Below, one piece after another: positions 25,561 through 39,500 of a stretch of DNA of 64,000 bases (position 1 is the stretch's first letter; each line of letters begins with the position of its first letter). Both the position numbers and the translations under genes were made by a program. Origin of the DNA: Cloeon dipterum (lineage: Eukaryota > Arthropoda > Insecta > Ephemeroptera > Baetidae); NCBI RefSeq assembly GCF_949628265.1, contig NC_088790.1, forward strand, positions 4,282,545 to 4,346,544. Direction: 5' to 3'. The notes under the pieces were generated by a model. It worked only from the letters and a program-made list of their open reading frames with translations. It was not told the DNA's origin and searched no databases.

Positions 25561-27095
25561 GCTTTTTTAATTTATAAAAAAGTGACAAAATAATATCGTA
25601 ATTATAACTACATTACTTAAAATATGTGCACTTAATTGCATGTTCAAGCGCTGTAGGAAAAGGAAATACGCAATTATGGAGTAAGATTTCCAGACAAGTG
25701 ACTTCCTCCCACTTTTTCATGAAATTGAAATCCTTGTTTAAAAATCAACGCATTCTTTGTGTCGCCGAAATACTACTTGACAAAATTTTAAATTAAAAAA
25801 ATAATTTAGTCGACCTTCTCTTGGCGAGCGTGACGCTTCACTTCTTCAGATGGAGGTGTTGCTCTAATAAACCTACCAATATTTGAGGTCAAAATCCCAC
25901 AAATTTCCTATTTTACAGGGATTCAAAGTTTACAATTTTGGAGAGATTTTCAGAGGGCTGTAATTTTAGCTGGGGAACTCAGGGAAATTAAAAATGGTTT
26001 AAATAAAACACCTAACAACTCGGTCAGGTTGATCGCAAGTTCACTAAAAACAGATCAAAATTTGAAAAAATTCAAATGTGAAATGTATAAAGCCTCTAAA
26101 GCACGTAGAAACAAAACGTCGAATGATGGCAAAACATATTTTTATCTTTTTCGAGAAATATAGCTAAGTTTAAATTACGTAATTAATTGGAATTAAGTAA
26201 TACAAATTGACACTTTTTAAAAATTTATTAACGTTTCATGATTGAAACAAGAACCAGTTTGGATCAAGAGTACCAAGATACCAATAAATGAGCTTCGTAC
26301 CAATCGCTAGTAATTATCTCACGAAAAATTCAATTATTTTGAAACGGAGGTAATTACCAAAAATAGAATTTATGCCTAAATCAGGTATAAAAACTTAAAA
26401 AAAATAAAATCAAAAGACCTTAAGTTTGGACCGAAATTTAAGCATCAATTAAAAGATAATTGACAATCGTCAAACGAAAAATTTAATTCAATTGAAACGG
26501 GGGACACCACCTCAAAACGAGGTGATATATGAAATTAAAATCAATTCTCTTCATTCTTATTTGATAAATTTATAAAAAAAAGCTGAATTGTAATAACATT
26601 AGGTCTAGTTTGGGGTTAAAACTCACCTTCATCCTTCTGGGGTGCGATTCTGAGCATTTTTTAGATACTTGGAATTAATTACGACATGCTTGGTGACTCT
26701 TTCCATGTTTTTCACCTCAAGAAATTCAAATCTGGACTTAATTTCTTCGTTATTCATAGTTATAAGCTGTCTAAATTTAATGGGCTTCTTTTTTGTGAAC
26801 GTCAAGAGGCCCGTTTCTCCAGATATCAGACCGATTTTCCAGAAAAGTGCAGCAAAACTTTGTTATTTCGTCACCCTAATCACTAGCCAAGAAACCAGGA
26901 GTGCTCAAACAAAACTTGATAAAGTTGCAGATTTCTCGTGGAAACAGCCTAAGTTGAATTACATACCTTACTGATATACTATAAATGAAACTCAAGTGAT
27001 TTATTTACAATAAAGTTTCTTTATTATTACAAGTCTAAATTGTCACATCAGTAGACATCGATTTAAATAAAAAAAACTCATCGATCGAGAAGAAC
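25561..27095. other. Intergenic region between convergent amphiphysin and yurt
   Basis: No gene seen. It holds a half-copy of foldback family R2 (26,590-26,752) and otherwise AT-rich sequence. The long open frame at 26,669-26,974 crosses that repeat and is not credible as a gene. Confidence 0.5.
26590..26752 (+). repeat. Foldback repeat family R2, right-arm half copy
   Basis: Contains AACTCACCTTCATCC, TTCTGGGGTG, GACATGCTTGGTGACTC and TTCAAATCTGGAC, which correspond in order to the right arm of the full copies. The left arm is absent. Confidence 0.6.
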
Positions 27096-27101
27096 TTTAT
27101 T
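27096..27101 (-). terminator. Poly(A) signal, long yurt transcript
   Basis: AATAAA on the minus strand (TTTATT on plus), about 420 nt after the long-isoform stop. It is the first canonical signal I see downstream. Use is inferred. Confidence 0.45.
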
Positions 27102-27516
27102 TCCAGGGACGGAATGCTTGGTGTTAAGAAAATTTTGATCTTGGTAGAAATTGTCTTATTATGGCACTCGAGAACGAGAAGCTGGATTATCGGGTGGAAT
27201 GTGCTTTGAAATGCACAAGAGAGTTGGAAGTGTCCGATGAAAAAAGAAAAACAAATGCACACCAGCACTTATCAGCTATAAAACAGCGCACCAATAACAC
27301 TTAATTACTCATTAAAAGCATGATCAGGGGATTTGGCAGCACTAATTGATTGATTAAAATGAGCTGACAATGAGAGGATTTCCAAATAAGATATTGCATA
27401 GAGAATAATTGCACTTGCCAACAATTACTACGTTTACATACGCTCGAGATTAACATAATCATTGTTTAAACTATGAATTAAACGCTTAAAATCACAAGTG
27501 TAAATACTATGCTCGA

Positions 27517-30500
27517 TCATAATTCGGTTGTGATTACCGTTTTTCGGATGATGGGAGCTTCTGAAGAAGTGTCATTCACCAGCCACGGCGATATTTGCGG
27601 CGACACTGGCTTGCTTTCCGCTGATTTCAGCGCTGGTTCTGGAGATTGGGGCTTAGCTTCCTGTCAACGACAAATGCACCAATTTCAAAAGGACTTCCGA
27701 TTGAAGAGTTCTGATGATGGTCATGCAGCTGACTCTCATCATTCAGCAACCACAGGAAAGGTTTGATTTTGTCCAAAGACCCAGGTAGGGTTTGCAAAAT
27801 CCCTAATTTTACCAGTGCCTCTAATTTATTCTGAATGGCAAATTGAAATTAAAAGAAATATTAATTGGGAAACTCCTAGGATATGATTTTAAAATTAATG
27901 GTGGAATTACGGAACTCAAGTAGTAGATTTCCAATTTCACGATTTTAGGCGATTTAAATTTTCAAAATAAAGTTTTAGGTCAAATTAGATTTAATCTAGT
28001 TCATAGAAAATATTCTCATAAATGAAACGACACAAGATACAGCACAAATAAGTCCAGATTTGAATTTGTGATGGTTAAAAACATATGGAACAACACAAAG
28101 AACGTCATGTTTCGAGCAAATTAACTGAAGTCCAAAAAACTACCCCCAGGGGAAAAGGGGTGAGTTCTAATTTCGAATCGCAGCCTCCGATTTATCATGC
28201 TAACATCCGAAATCTGGACACAACTAACTGTAAGCTTAAATTTCATGGTACGTTATGTTTTATTAAACAGAGATCGGGTTTGGAACTCACCCTTTGCTCC
28301 AGGGGGTAGATTTTTGGGATTTTTTGACTTCATTAATTTGCTTGATACATGACGTTCTTGGTGTCGTTTCTAATTTTTTTCACCACCACAATTTCAAATC
28401 TGGGCCCTTTATTGCTTCTAGTTAGTTTGTAAAAATGCAGAGAATTTTCCCAAAGAATGAAAATTAAATACGAGCCCTTCCATACGAATTTAAGGCCTTA
28501 GACGCCGATTGGACAGAAATTTCTGGCGTTTAATTTTGTAGCAGATTCATATTCTGAACTTTTAAATTTACAAAAAATGAAAGGTCAATATCACCTTTCA
28601 CGTATTTTTTTTAGAAAATTCAATGTTTCAAGTGCCCTGTTTGATCTTTCTAGATTTAGGTCCAAAAGGACAAGTAGTAGCCACGCGGAGAAGCCAAATT
28701 TGACAAGTAGATGTAAGTCCAACCTTTAAGGTCCAACCATGACGGGACCCTGAGGATCAAAACACGAAAAAAAGGCCAAATTCATCAAGTGTGGTGTTTT
28801 TTCCCTAGGTTAACGATCCTGTGAAGATCAAATTTGACGTAAAAATTGCCAAGAGGGCATTTTATAACTGCATATTAAAAAGTCAAAATGTTGCGAAACA
28901 AATGACACCAAATTTCCCCTGGTGTTATACCTCATTGTTTAATCAATGATATCGCCAATAACTGAGATGAGTTTCCTTTTGAATAAAATTGACTGTGCTG
29001 TGTAGTGTTTCATGCCAAATTTTATTGAAAAAAAAAAAATAAAAACCAAAAATTTCGCTGGTGTTAAGGGATCGAGGATTGAGGTGTGGTATGAAGATGG
29101 GTTTTTACAGATGTAGAATAATCATTTATTAGGACGATTACAAAGAAGCGTGGTTACGTGCTGAAAAAGCAGAAGCATGCAGTGCGCTAGGAGAAGGAAA
29201 GCAGGCGCGGTACCTTGACAATGGCGTTCTTATCAGCGATCAAATCCTCGTGCTGCTTGATGACGGGCGACTTGGGCGCCGCTTCCAACACCTTTGGGGC
29301 TTCGTCGCCGTTGGTGAACATGTTGAGGAAGGGATTGAGTTTCTTTTCCTGCGGCGAGTTTGGAGTCGTGATGAACGGATTGGTCGTGCTCAGCGGCGAC
29401 GTGGGCGTGCCCGGCAGCTCCGTGAAAGGGTTGAAGGGGTTGCTCGGCAGGGTGGGCGACGACAACTGGGTCGTCTCGCCGTTTTGCAGCTTCACCTTCT
29501 CCACCTGGCCCCGCTCGCCCCACGAGAAGTGGGTCACGGACACGGGGTTGTTGCCGTCGGCCGCTGCTGCCGCCGCAGCCTCGTCCACGGGGCTCGGCAG
29601 CAGTAGCAGCGGCTCCACGAGAGAGGCGCTGGCGCCAACTCCGCCGCTCAGACTCAGGGTCAAAATGTCTCCGCCCTAGGGGCAAAAGCAAGCGGGCACA
29701 GTAAGCAACACTACGAGTCAAGCTAGCAGTTTATTTGTACACTACAAAAAGACAGATAAATCAGGAAAAAATGCGACTCACCACTGAGACGAAGGTCGCT
29801 GCTGAGGAATCCAGATGGTTCGAGTCATGCGCGCTGGCGTACAGTTGGTTCTTGTGATTTACGCTTTCCGAAGAGGAGCTGCGAAGGAAAGATTTAGTTT
29901 TTGTCATAAAATCTATCTATATGGGAAATTCTCGTATTGAAATGAGAATTATTCCAGAACGATGGATTTAAATTCCAAAATATGCCCAATTACAAGAGAA
30001 TTATCAAATGCTACGGATTTTTTGTCAGTTATTCAGAGTTTGAGTATTTTTTAAGCATTTGAATTACGGTCATTTAATTTTTTGTCTGAAATTTGAGGTT
30101 TTCAGGAATTAATTGTTTGCAAATACTATAAAACGGTACAAGATTCAGCAAAATGTTCTCCAGATTTGAATTGATGATGGCAAAAAGATTATACGACACT
30201 AAGAACGTCATATTTCTAGCAAATTGAGTTAAGCCCTAAAAACCACCCCCATGGGCAGGGGGTGAATCAATTACTCATGTCTCTGCGCGCTAACAGCCCT
30301 AATCCAGCCAAAACTATGCTAATTTTATGGTTAATCCACTAAGTGGAATTTGAAATTGGAACTCACCCTCAGCCCCCAGGGGTGGGTTTTTGGGCTTAAA
30401 TAAACTAGCTTGAAACATGACGTCCTTGGGTGTCGTTTTATATGTTTTTTACCATCACCAACTCAAATATGGAATTATTTTTGCCGAATTTATAAAAAAC

Positions 30501-33500
30501 CACGTTTTTTAACTTAGAGAGTCCAAAAATAAAAACTAATCTCGCTTAGAAACCCTCAAAAAATGGCAATTCTGATATTATAGGGCTCAAAATTTGAAGG
30601 GAGGTTTGCCTTGAAGTGGAATTTGGCGGTTTTAATTTCTTATTTAAACGAATAACAAGCGACTAAAAACAGAACAAAGCAATTTGAAATTATTTCAATT
30701 GACAAACACTTACAGGGACAAAACATTCCTTTCATCGTTGACATTACTCATCTTCTCTGGAGTGCTCAATTCCACGGCAATAGGTATCTTCTTCATTTCT
30801 TCCTCAGCTCGAGCTAACAAGATTATAATTTGAGTAAAATGTGATTTTTCACTACAAGGAAACATAAAAATGAAGGGGAGACACAGAGCAAGAGAGAAAC
30901 ACACATTCACACCTTTTAGAATATTGCACTTGAGAGTTTCTGGAGGAAGAGGTCTAGCGCCCCAAGGATTGTGTCCTTTGAGGGTTTGGTTGTTGGGCTG
31001 AATAGAGCCATTGGTCACGGGAGAGCTTGCCCTTGCCGGATCGACAATGGAAATCTTGCAGGAAAGGGAGTCAACTTCTAAAACGAATAACGTGCATTAG
31101 GAAAGAGCCGAAACCCAATTTATTTTGGCATTCGCACCAGTTGCCTTTGTGGTTGGATTGAGAGCTGCGGCCTCATTCACAGGGTCTTCGCGACCCGCGG
31201 AAATCGTTTCCTTTGCCAAACTCTTCAGCAAAGAGTCAAGCCGCTCTTCAGCGATTACAGCTGAAAATTGATCCAAGTCATTTTTAATAAATTCAATGTA
31301 GTCCACGCTATTTAATTAAAAGCTTTTAACTTGTTCCTGAGCAAGATAGCTTGATAATACGTCGTTGGATAAGCAAAAGATTATTGAGGTATAATAAGTA
31401 ATGAATTTACTATTTAAATATTATAATACAATGGATTTCAGCCATCCTGATTTCAACAAAATCGAGTGTTTCTATTATCGAAACAAGTAGTGGCGTAACA
31501 AAAAAACACGGCTAATTTTATTGAAAATAGAATATAAATTTTCTATATGACAAAGATAAAATTAAAATTTTGAGGAGCGATTTTTAAGTTGAAGAATTAA
31601 ATGATTAAAGACCAGCTTTGTTAATGCTACATATACTAACTACTGAATTACTGAACAGTCCGATTTCTGAGAAGGCTCCCCTACAATTTAAGTTTTGGGC
31701 AGGCACAGTATAAATTAAAGGTTTATTTGACACGTAAGTAGATGAAAAAGGTATAAATATGTATAATGGTATAGGATCCAAATAAAGGCGAATCTGAAGA
31801 AAAATTTTACACGTTTATCACTCACCCGAAAGCACCAACATTAGGGCGACATTTTGTTACAGAATTAAACGGTGCTAGATAAAGCAAAAAAAGAGTTCAG
31901 ATTTGAATTTGTGATGGCGGAAAACGTATGAATCGGCATCAAGAACTTCGATTTCAGCAAAATAAGCCAATAAGCCGCCTCCGAAGAAAATCGACTTGAA
32001 ATCTGGCCAAAATTAAGAAAATTTCAGGGAATTTCATGTTTAAGGGTGCAGAAAAAACGAAAAAACACATTATATTAACTCTGATTTGAATAACTCAAAA
32101 AAGAAAAAAAGTACCACCTCTTTTAGATATGTTACACTTGATTATAGGAGACACATTTTGGAATTTATTGATTTGGAGACAATTTTTCCTTCAATATATG
32201 TGGTGAATTATTTTTCTAACTTGAAAATCACGTTTTGTGGCCTTGACTGTTGACCTCCAAGTTAGTCAATGATCAGAAATTGTTTAGAATGTCATGAACC
32301 AAATTTTAGGCACTGATTTCAATTTATCTCAACCAGGAGCCAAAACCCTAAACCCCTTTAAATTAGTAATTTCTTAAATTTCAACCTAAAATTCTTAAGG
32401 ATTCATTACAAAATCTGAAGAACCATGGCACCAACAAGGGTTCACCTTTGTTTGGATCCTTCCTTATTTCACATATAAAAATATAGTAAACAAGCAATAA
32501 TTGCAAACCTGGTGGGACAGGCGAGGTGGACTTAGATCCGAGGGCAACGGCGCCCTTGCTGCTTCCGCCGCTGGAGCTGCTCATTCTGCTAGGGCTGTTC
32601 CTTCTCCTGATCGATCCTCCGATGAGGGAGGACTGGGGAGTGAGCGCCGGCGACGCGGGCGCTGGATCCAGGTCGTGCAGCTGCAGCAAGTCGGCCGTCT
32701 CGGGCTGAGGGGGCACCGGGGTGGCCACCACCTTGGGCTCAGGGGGCGCGGCCGCGGCCGCCTGCGAGGCGCCGGGCGGATTGCGTTGCCGCTCGCGCAG
32801 CACGTGGCTCTGCCGCCTGGCGTAGCGCTGACTCGGCCGCCGCTCGAACTGCACGCTGCGCCTGCTGCGGCTCGTGATGGTGGTCTGGAACTCGGTTTTG
32901 CCGCTGTAACGGAAGCGAGAGCCCATGCGGAAGAAGTTTTGGCGCGCCGAGTTTCCCTTCACGGGCGCCCGTAGCCGGAAGAACGTGTGGTGCTCCACTG
33001 CGCACTTCCACAGATGCTTGCACGCTTTTTCGTTGTGGAGCCTGCAGAGGAAATGATCAGTTAGACGGAGATTCAATAAAAAACGGCAAGAAACGTCCAG
33101 TTTATCTGAATATATAAATAACATTAACGAAAGTTCAAGATTTTCAAACCGCGAAATTCTGCACAAGCACGCAAAGTAACATTTTGGTTAAAAAAGTAAG
33201 AGACGTCCAGTTTTTTTTAAACAAGCAAAGAAAGATTTTAATGGATGCACTAAAAAAAGGAAGATTAATAAGATCCAGTCTTTTTCCTAACCGGAAAATA
33301 CGAAACTTCCAGTTTTATCCAGATGATGATTTTTTTCTGGATTCTGGTATTTCTGTTAAAAGCAATTTTGTAAGTCTTTATTCTTAAGGTATGGATGTTC
33401 CTTTAAATTAGGCACTATATATATATATATATATTTTTTATTTTATTTATGAGGCAATAATTTAGAAACCCTTGAAACTTTCTTCGACTAAAATCAAATA

Positions 33501-36500
33501 GAAGTGTGATGAACGTTTGCAATTTAATTATTGAAAATATCAAACAATTTGTTACAAAATTATTCTTCCGAGAACAATATTAAGTGAGATAACTTCAGCA
33601 TTTTTTCTTTCGCAGAATCCTATTTATATTTGTAATATATGTGTGTAATTTTTTAAACGGCGGTCATTTCTCTTTTTGTCAAACATATTGGGTAAAAAGC
33701 GTACCTGAACACAAAAGTGTGCTCTTGTTCCCTGCCATGCTCATCGTCTTCTACCACGACAAGAGTGAGTTTCTTCTTTTTAAAGTCCAGCTTTCCGATC
33801 TTAGGCCTGCGACAGACAAAATGTTTAATGTCATCAGAAAAGTACAAACAATATTGGTCTTACCAAAAGAAGAGACCAATTTTTTGGGTTCCCTCGAAAA
33901 CTAATATACCTGTAGGGGTCAGTCCTAGAGAATATTCACACCCGTCTTTTCCCTAAATAAATAAGAGCGTCCAAATTAGGAAATCAGGAGACCTGTTTGT
34001 TAATTTTAACTCACAAGAACTGTGTGCATAACCACGCCGTACATTTCTAACCACTTCACTTTGTTGAGGAAATGCATTTCAGCCTGAGCCGGTGTGTATC
34101 CTCTGCAAACACAAGGTTGTGGTTACTTTTGACGAATTTCTTTGTCAAAATAAATCATCAAAAGCGATTTTTGGGGATTATGAGAAAAAAGGTAAATAGT
34201 TTTTAATAAATTTAGCTGAAAATTGGTTTGTGAACACTGTTTATAAGAGCCTGAAGCCTTAAAAATGAGCAAAAGTCACGCACTTGCACTTCTTGTATTC
34301 GTCCAACGCCAGAAACTCCATCTCCTCAGACTGCTGGGGGACGAATCTGAATTCTGATATGACAGCCGGCGTGTGCACTCCTTCCTCGTAGTCACCCAGC
34401 TCAGCTGCAATGCGACAATTAGCGTTGCACGTGAAAAACAACGCACGTAATATTACATTGTAAGGCAAGTGCGGCTAGTTCAACGGCAGTCTGAATGGGG
34501 CACTTGAGACGCGCCTCTAGCAGATCAAGTTTCAGTTGCAGGAAGAACTGGTACCTAAAACACACGCACCAGAGTTTAATTTTTGCCACCCACAGTCTGG
34601 GCGCCTCTCGTAGTGTATAGAACAAAGGTCACTTTCATAATAAACGCTCTAAACGTTAACAAAGAAAGAATTCCTATTGGGCGTTTCATGTTCAACTGAT
34701 TTGATGATTCAGGATAGCACGTTTTAATCCGAAAATTTGTTAGTGCAGTTTGCTAAACAAATATATTTGCCGTTGTTAATTTATCAAAATTGTAAGAAAC
34801 TTTAAACTGCCAAAATGACCGGATTTAAAAATTTAATTTACAATTTTTTAAATCTGCTCAGCTAGAAAAATTATTAAATAATGTGCGAATTTCATACTTA
34901 AAGGAAAATTGTAGCAGTTTTAAATTTTGTAGACAGTTTTCACAAAATCAAGCTCTATTTTGGCAAGCGTATAATTTTTTTCCAGTAAAATTGATTGTAA
35001 TTTTTTTCGGATTAATACGTGCGCTCTTCTTGTGAACAAAAATTCATGATAAATACCTGGTGAGCTCCTCCCTTAAATTATTTGGCTCGGAAGAGTAGAA
35101 TTTCACTCTCAGTCTGAATGTGTAGGGTGGTCCAACTGCGGATCAATTTGCATTCGGTCAAGGAACTATTGTAATTCGATTTCAAGAGAGCACTTACTTT
35201 TGACTTGTTTCTTAATAGCCTTGGTCGGGTCGAGCCAATGCTGAAAGAAAAATTACGTAATCGTGCAGGTTAGTCTGTCGCTCAAGTGTGTACAGTGTGT
35301 AATAAAATTCACGTGCGCGCGCGAGTGTTTGTGTATACCTGCACATTATTGGCGTCTGTGTACTGCAGACCGAAATAGTCCTTCTCAATGAGGTCCAGCG
35401 AGTAGAAGGTCTGCTCCAGTAAATCACTGCCCACCGCCTTTTTCTGCGAACACATGAGAAAAAAATAGACGTGTTAATCATCTTTGTCAACCGCAAACCA
35501 ACGTGAAAATTATGACGCTCTAGTGCTAAAAAGCGGACACTTTAAAAGCTTTACAACTTGCCGAAAAAGTGGAGGAAATAAAACTGCAGGAATGGAACTG
35601 ATTTATTTATATACTTGACGCTGTAGAGGGTTGATTAATGCTAATACAAGGTGGTAGTTGAATTTAATTTTGTACAGGGTAACAGTTAAATTTACAATTG
35701 TGCTAAATTTCTCGAAAAAATTAACAGTTATTATCAAATATTACTCGCTTCATTTTGATTCCTCTCGTCGCGATCTATTCAACGGTGTGCAAATTTGGAT
35801 GAAAAATAGCCCAAATTTTTATTTTACAGCAAGTACAATTAATCGATGACCGCCGCTTGATTTAAAATCAATATCACGGAAATTGAGCTCCTTCCCAAAT
35901 TTTAGGACATCCTTTCGAGGCATATAACGGTATATAAATTATTTTTCTGAACTTTGCAGTACCTTTCCACAGTAAAATCTGATTTCTTGCTGATCTTCAC
36001 AGCTGACATTGAGCAATTAGCAAGCTTTTCGACCGACCTCCCCCTACATAATTGCCTCGTGAACTTTGGAGAATTTCTCAACCTAAATTGTGCATGCTAA
36101 CCCAAATCTCAAGAGAAGACACGACTGTGTCGAAACCTTATTGAGATTGAGGCAAAACTCATCTCATCAGATTGCGATCTGATCCATTTTTTTTCTCTCG
36201 TCTCTGATTGAAAATGAAAGTAAAGTGAGGCAAGCGGGGCGAGCTATATGACGACTCCATTTTTTCCTTCATTCGCGCGCGGGCACTGCGTTTGCGTTCC
36301 GAGAGAAAGGAAATTGAATAACGAACGACGACGGAGTTGCTACCGGCTCACCGTGAGAGATGTAATTTTCTCTTGAGAATGAAACCCTGACTGGTCTTCT
36401 TCCGATCAATCATATTCGATTTAATTTGGAGTTTCTCTCGCGCAATCTGAACCATTTGTGTGCGGTGTGGATGCATTTTAAATACTACTTCCCGTTGCAC

Positions 36501-39500
36501 CTGTCTGCATTATTATTATTACAGTAACAACAGGGAAACTTAAATATTGAAGCTTTCGTTTTGAAATAATAACTTTCGCTTAATTTTATACAATTGTTTC
36601 GATAGATTTACTTATTCTATGGACCATTTATGATGTTTATTTCTCAAACGCAACGCAAAACGGTTTAAAGTAGAACTGCGGGATATCATTTTTGACAGTG
36701 CCAATCGATTCCGAAAAATTGAATTGGGTTGAGCAGTCGAATCACTCGGTCAAAAATTCGAAAAGACCTGCCGAAAGTCGGTGCAAACGTGAAATACCTT
36801 TACTTTTTGGTGGTTTTTGGTCTGAACCTAGCAAAAAGTGTCACAAGAACGCTATAGATCAAGCAAAGAGAGCAATCAGTTCTCTGATTGGACGTAATGA
36901 TTGCCTAAGATCGAGAAAGCAGCGCAACAGTGACAACCAGTACAAGTAAAAAGAAGGTGAACTGCAGATGATACACTGTCAAATGACTCGCTTCCACTAG
37001 CTGACGCTGTGGAGCTGTTGTCTCGGTTTTAGATTCAGACGAAAAACCACTTTTTAACTGAGGGATTCGGTTGCCTATAACCTAAATTCTCAATCAACTT
37101 TAGATTAACTGTTTGAGCAACGTGACAGTTCATTTCACAAATCAGTCGATGTGCTGGAAATGATCAAAGGCATCGCCTCCATGGAGTAAATCGTCAAATT
37201 GCGGTAAACAACAAGCGACACAATCCAGTGGTCAGACCGCAGCGGCCCATTCGTTTGGCCGAAAACAAACTTGAATTAAAAGTCTCGACGGCGCGAATGT
37301 ATTACGCCTCTGCGCGCGTCAGTGAGTCACGCTCATGCACGGCAAATACGAGTTATGAAAAATGATATCAGCCAACTTGCAAGCTAAGATAACGCATTAT
37401 TGACACTCCACAGCTCCAGTTCGTATTATCAACGCTTCAGGGCTTGGCCGACATGTGCCCACATTCTCTTTCCAGCACATGTTCGACGTTCGATTTGGTC
37501 ACAAGGGAAAAAAACTCTAAAAAAATTTGTCATTGCGTAACTGAAATATTTTCTGAAAATTGGTTAAGAGATTTCAATTTCTGAGAAAATCGACTTCAAA
37601 GAATAAAGATAATCAAGCAGCTATAGCATGAACCATCTCTTTACTGTAAAATCACGATTTAATCACAATTTAGGGAATGTTTCCAACAAATTCACACAAC
37701 TGTTGGATAAATCGCGGCGAGAGGGAACGAAGTCAAGCGACAAGCTTAATTTTTTTTTCGAGAAACGCAGCAAATTAAAGACAAAATCCAAAAGAGCAGG
37801 AAAGAAGAAGCGAGTAACACTCATCAGGTGATTCCCCCTTAATTCAACCAGCGGTTACGTCAGCACGTGATGTCAATGTGCACAGGCATAAATGCCGCAA
37901 AGCATAAATCTCCTGCCTTATCTAGCAAAAGGCAAAATCCATTCGTTTCGCTGAGAAAAAAAGAGCACTGACTCGTGGAAACGCGGCTGACGGCGAGCAA
38001 CTGCTGCATTTTCATGCGCGAGCGTGCTTAAGCGAATAAACGCTAGGCAAAAGGCAAATCCAATTAGGCAGCCGCCGACTCGTCATCAATGAGCCAAAAA
38101 CGTCGCTTTTTCTCGCTAATCCGCGCCGTGACACAAAAAATATTACGCTGTTGCTCAATCGCGACCGCGCCGCCGAGCCACCAGCCGCCAGTAGCGATCA
38201 ATGCTTCTGAATTCCATTGCTTACTTTTCGACCGACGCCCCCTCAAGGTTTACAAACATTGCTCAAATGAGGGCAAGGTATTAACTGCTGATTGTGTGAC
38301 TTCAAACTCTTAGAAAAAGATTGGATGAGATTGGTAATTTTCATAAGTTTTCTAGCAGAAAAGTCATGCAATAGGGTTTTAATTTTTTCTAAGATAATTT
38401 TCATAAAACTAAGGAATTTACAATTTTTTTGCCTAGAAGTTAATTAAAAAAATTACAATCCAGATTAAAAAGATTTATAACTAAACCTAGCAGCTTCTAA
38501 AGCCAAAATTCCCAAAATTCGAGATTTGAACTCAATAACCGATCTAATTTTATTTCTTTAAACAAAGATCAAATTTTTACTATATCCTGCCAAGTAAATT
38601 TTGATTTGGCACCATCTAAAAACACGTGATATAAAAAAATCCTAGGATGAAATCATCATTAGATTAGTATCTGACGAGGAAACTGATTTAAATGCGGGAT
38701 TGAAGGGCCGTAAACCAACTTGGCAAAACGCCAGCAAATCGTGCATGTTCTCTCTATGTTGCACCGCGAGTGTGAATTTAATTATCAGCGCGATCACTTT
38801 CTATTTCAAAGCAGCAGTGCACGCTTTTTCTCACTCAACGGCGGCGGAGGTGAGAAGATCACACCGCTTGCTGATGTTTGATTAGCGAAACCTGAGGGAA
38901 CTGGGGCAAAATTGGATTTTTGCGGCGCTGTCATTTTGGAAAAGACTATTTTGTTTTTTTCTTAAAATTTTGTCTTTTACAGCAGTTGTTTCAAACATTT
39001 TAACGATACAAAATTTTGTTTTCGAAAAATTATAATTGTTTGGTAGTATACAGGTCAAGGATTTATATTTAAAATCTTTATTTTCAGTATCGAGGCTTCA
39101 GTATATTTATTTTTTTTCCTGGTTCCCGACATGAAAGATGGCTATTCTTATAGTTTCTGCCGGATTAAACTGAATATTAGTCATTCTAAATTCCTGAATT
39201 TTAATAAAACAGTTGCAAATATTTTAAAAATATAGAAAGTAAAAATATAAAAATTAATAGCACTAATTATTATAGAAACTTATTACAATATAATTTGTGC
39301 TTTTATGGATGGATACAGTGCCAAGATATTAGCCAATTTGAGACAGATTTTTTAATTTTTAAAAACTAAAAATTTCTTTTAACAGGGATTTTCTAATTTA
39401 AATGGCTAATAGAAATTTTCCACATTCAAATGCAAAAAACATACTGCTGATTGAATATTTCGATTTTTTTTTATCAGGAAACCAGAAAATCGTGGGATTG

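Noticed and set aside
27509..27766. 85-codon plus-strand open frame
   Set aside because: Overlaps antisense the last yurt exon, which has a proper acceptor, matching phase and a plausible C-terminus.
29215..29679. Plus-strand 154-codon open frame
   Set aside because: Antisense of yurt exon 15; the minus frame continues the yurt phase and carries NPF motifs.
32501..32974. 157-codon plus-strand open frame
   Set aside because: Antisense shadow of yurt exon 10, which encodes the end of the FERM domain and the FERM-adjacent region on the minus strand.
33901..33911. Apparent donor GTATAT inside yurt near 33,909
   Set aside because: The nearest acceptor would leave a nine-base intron; reading straight through gives the conserved Thr-Gly-Ile-Leu-Val-Phe-Glu-Gly of the FERM domain.
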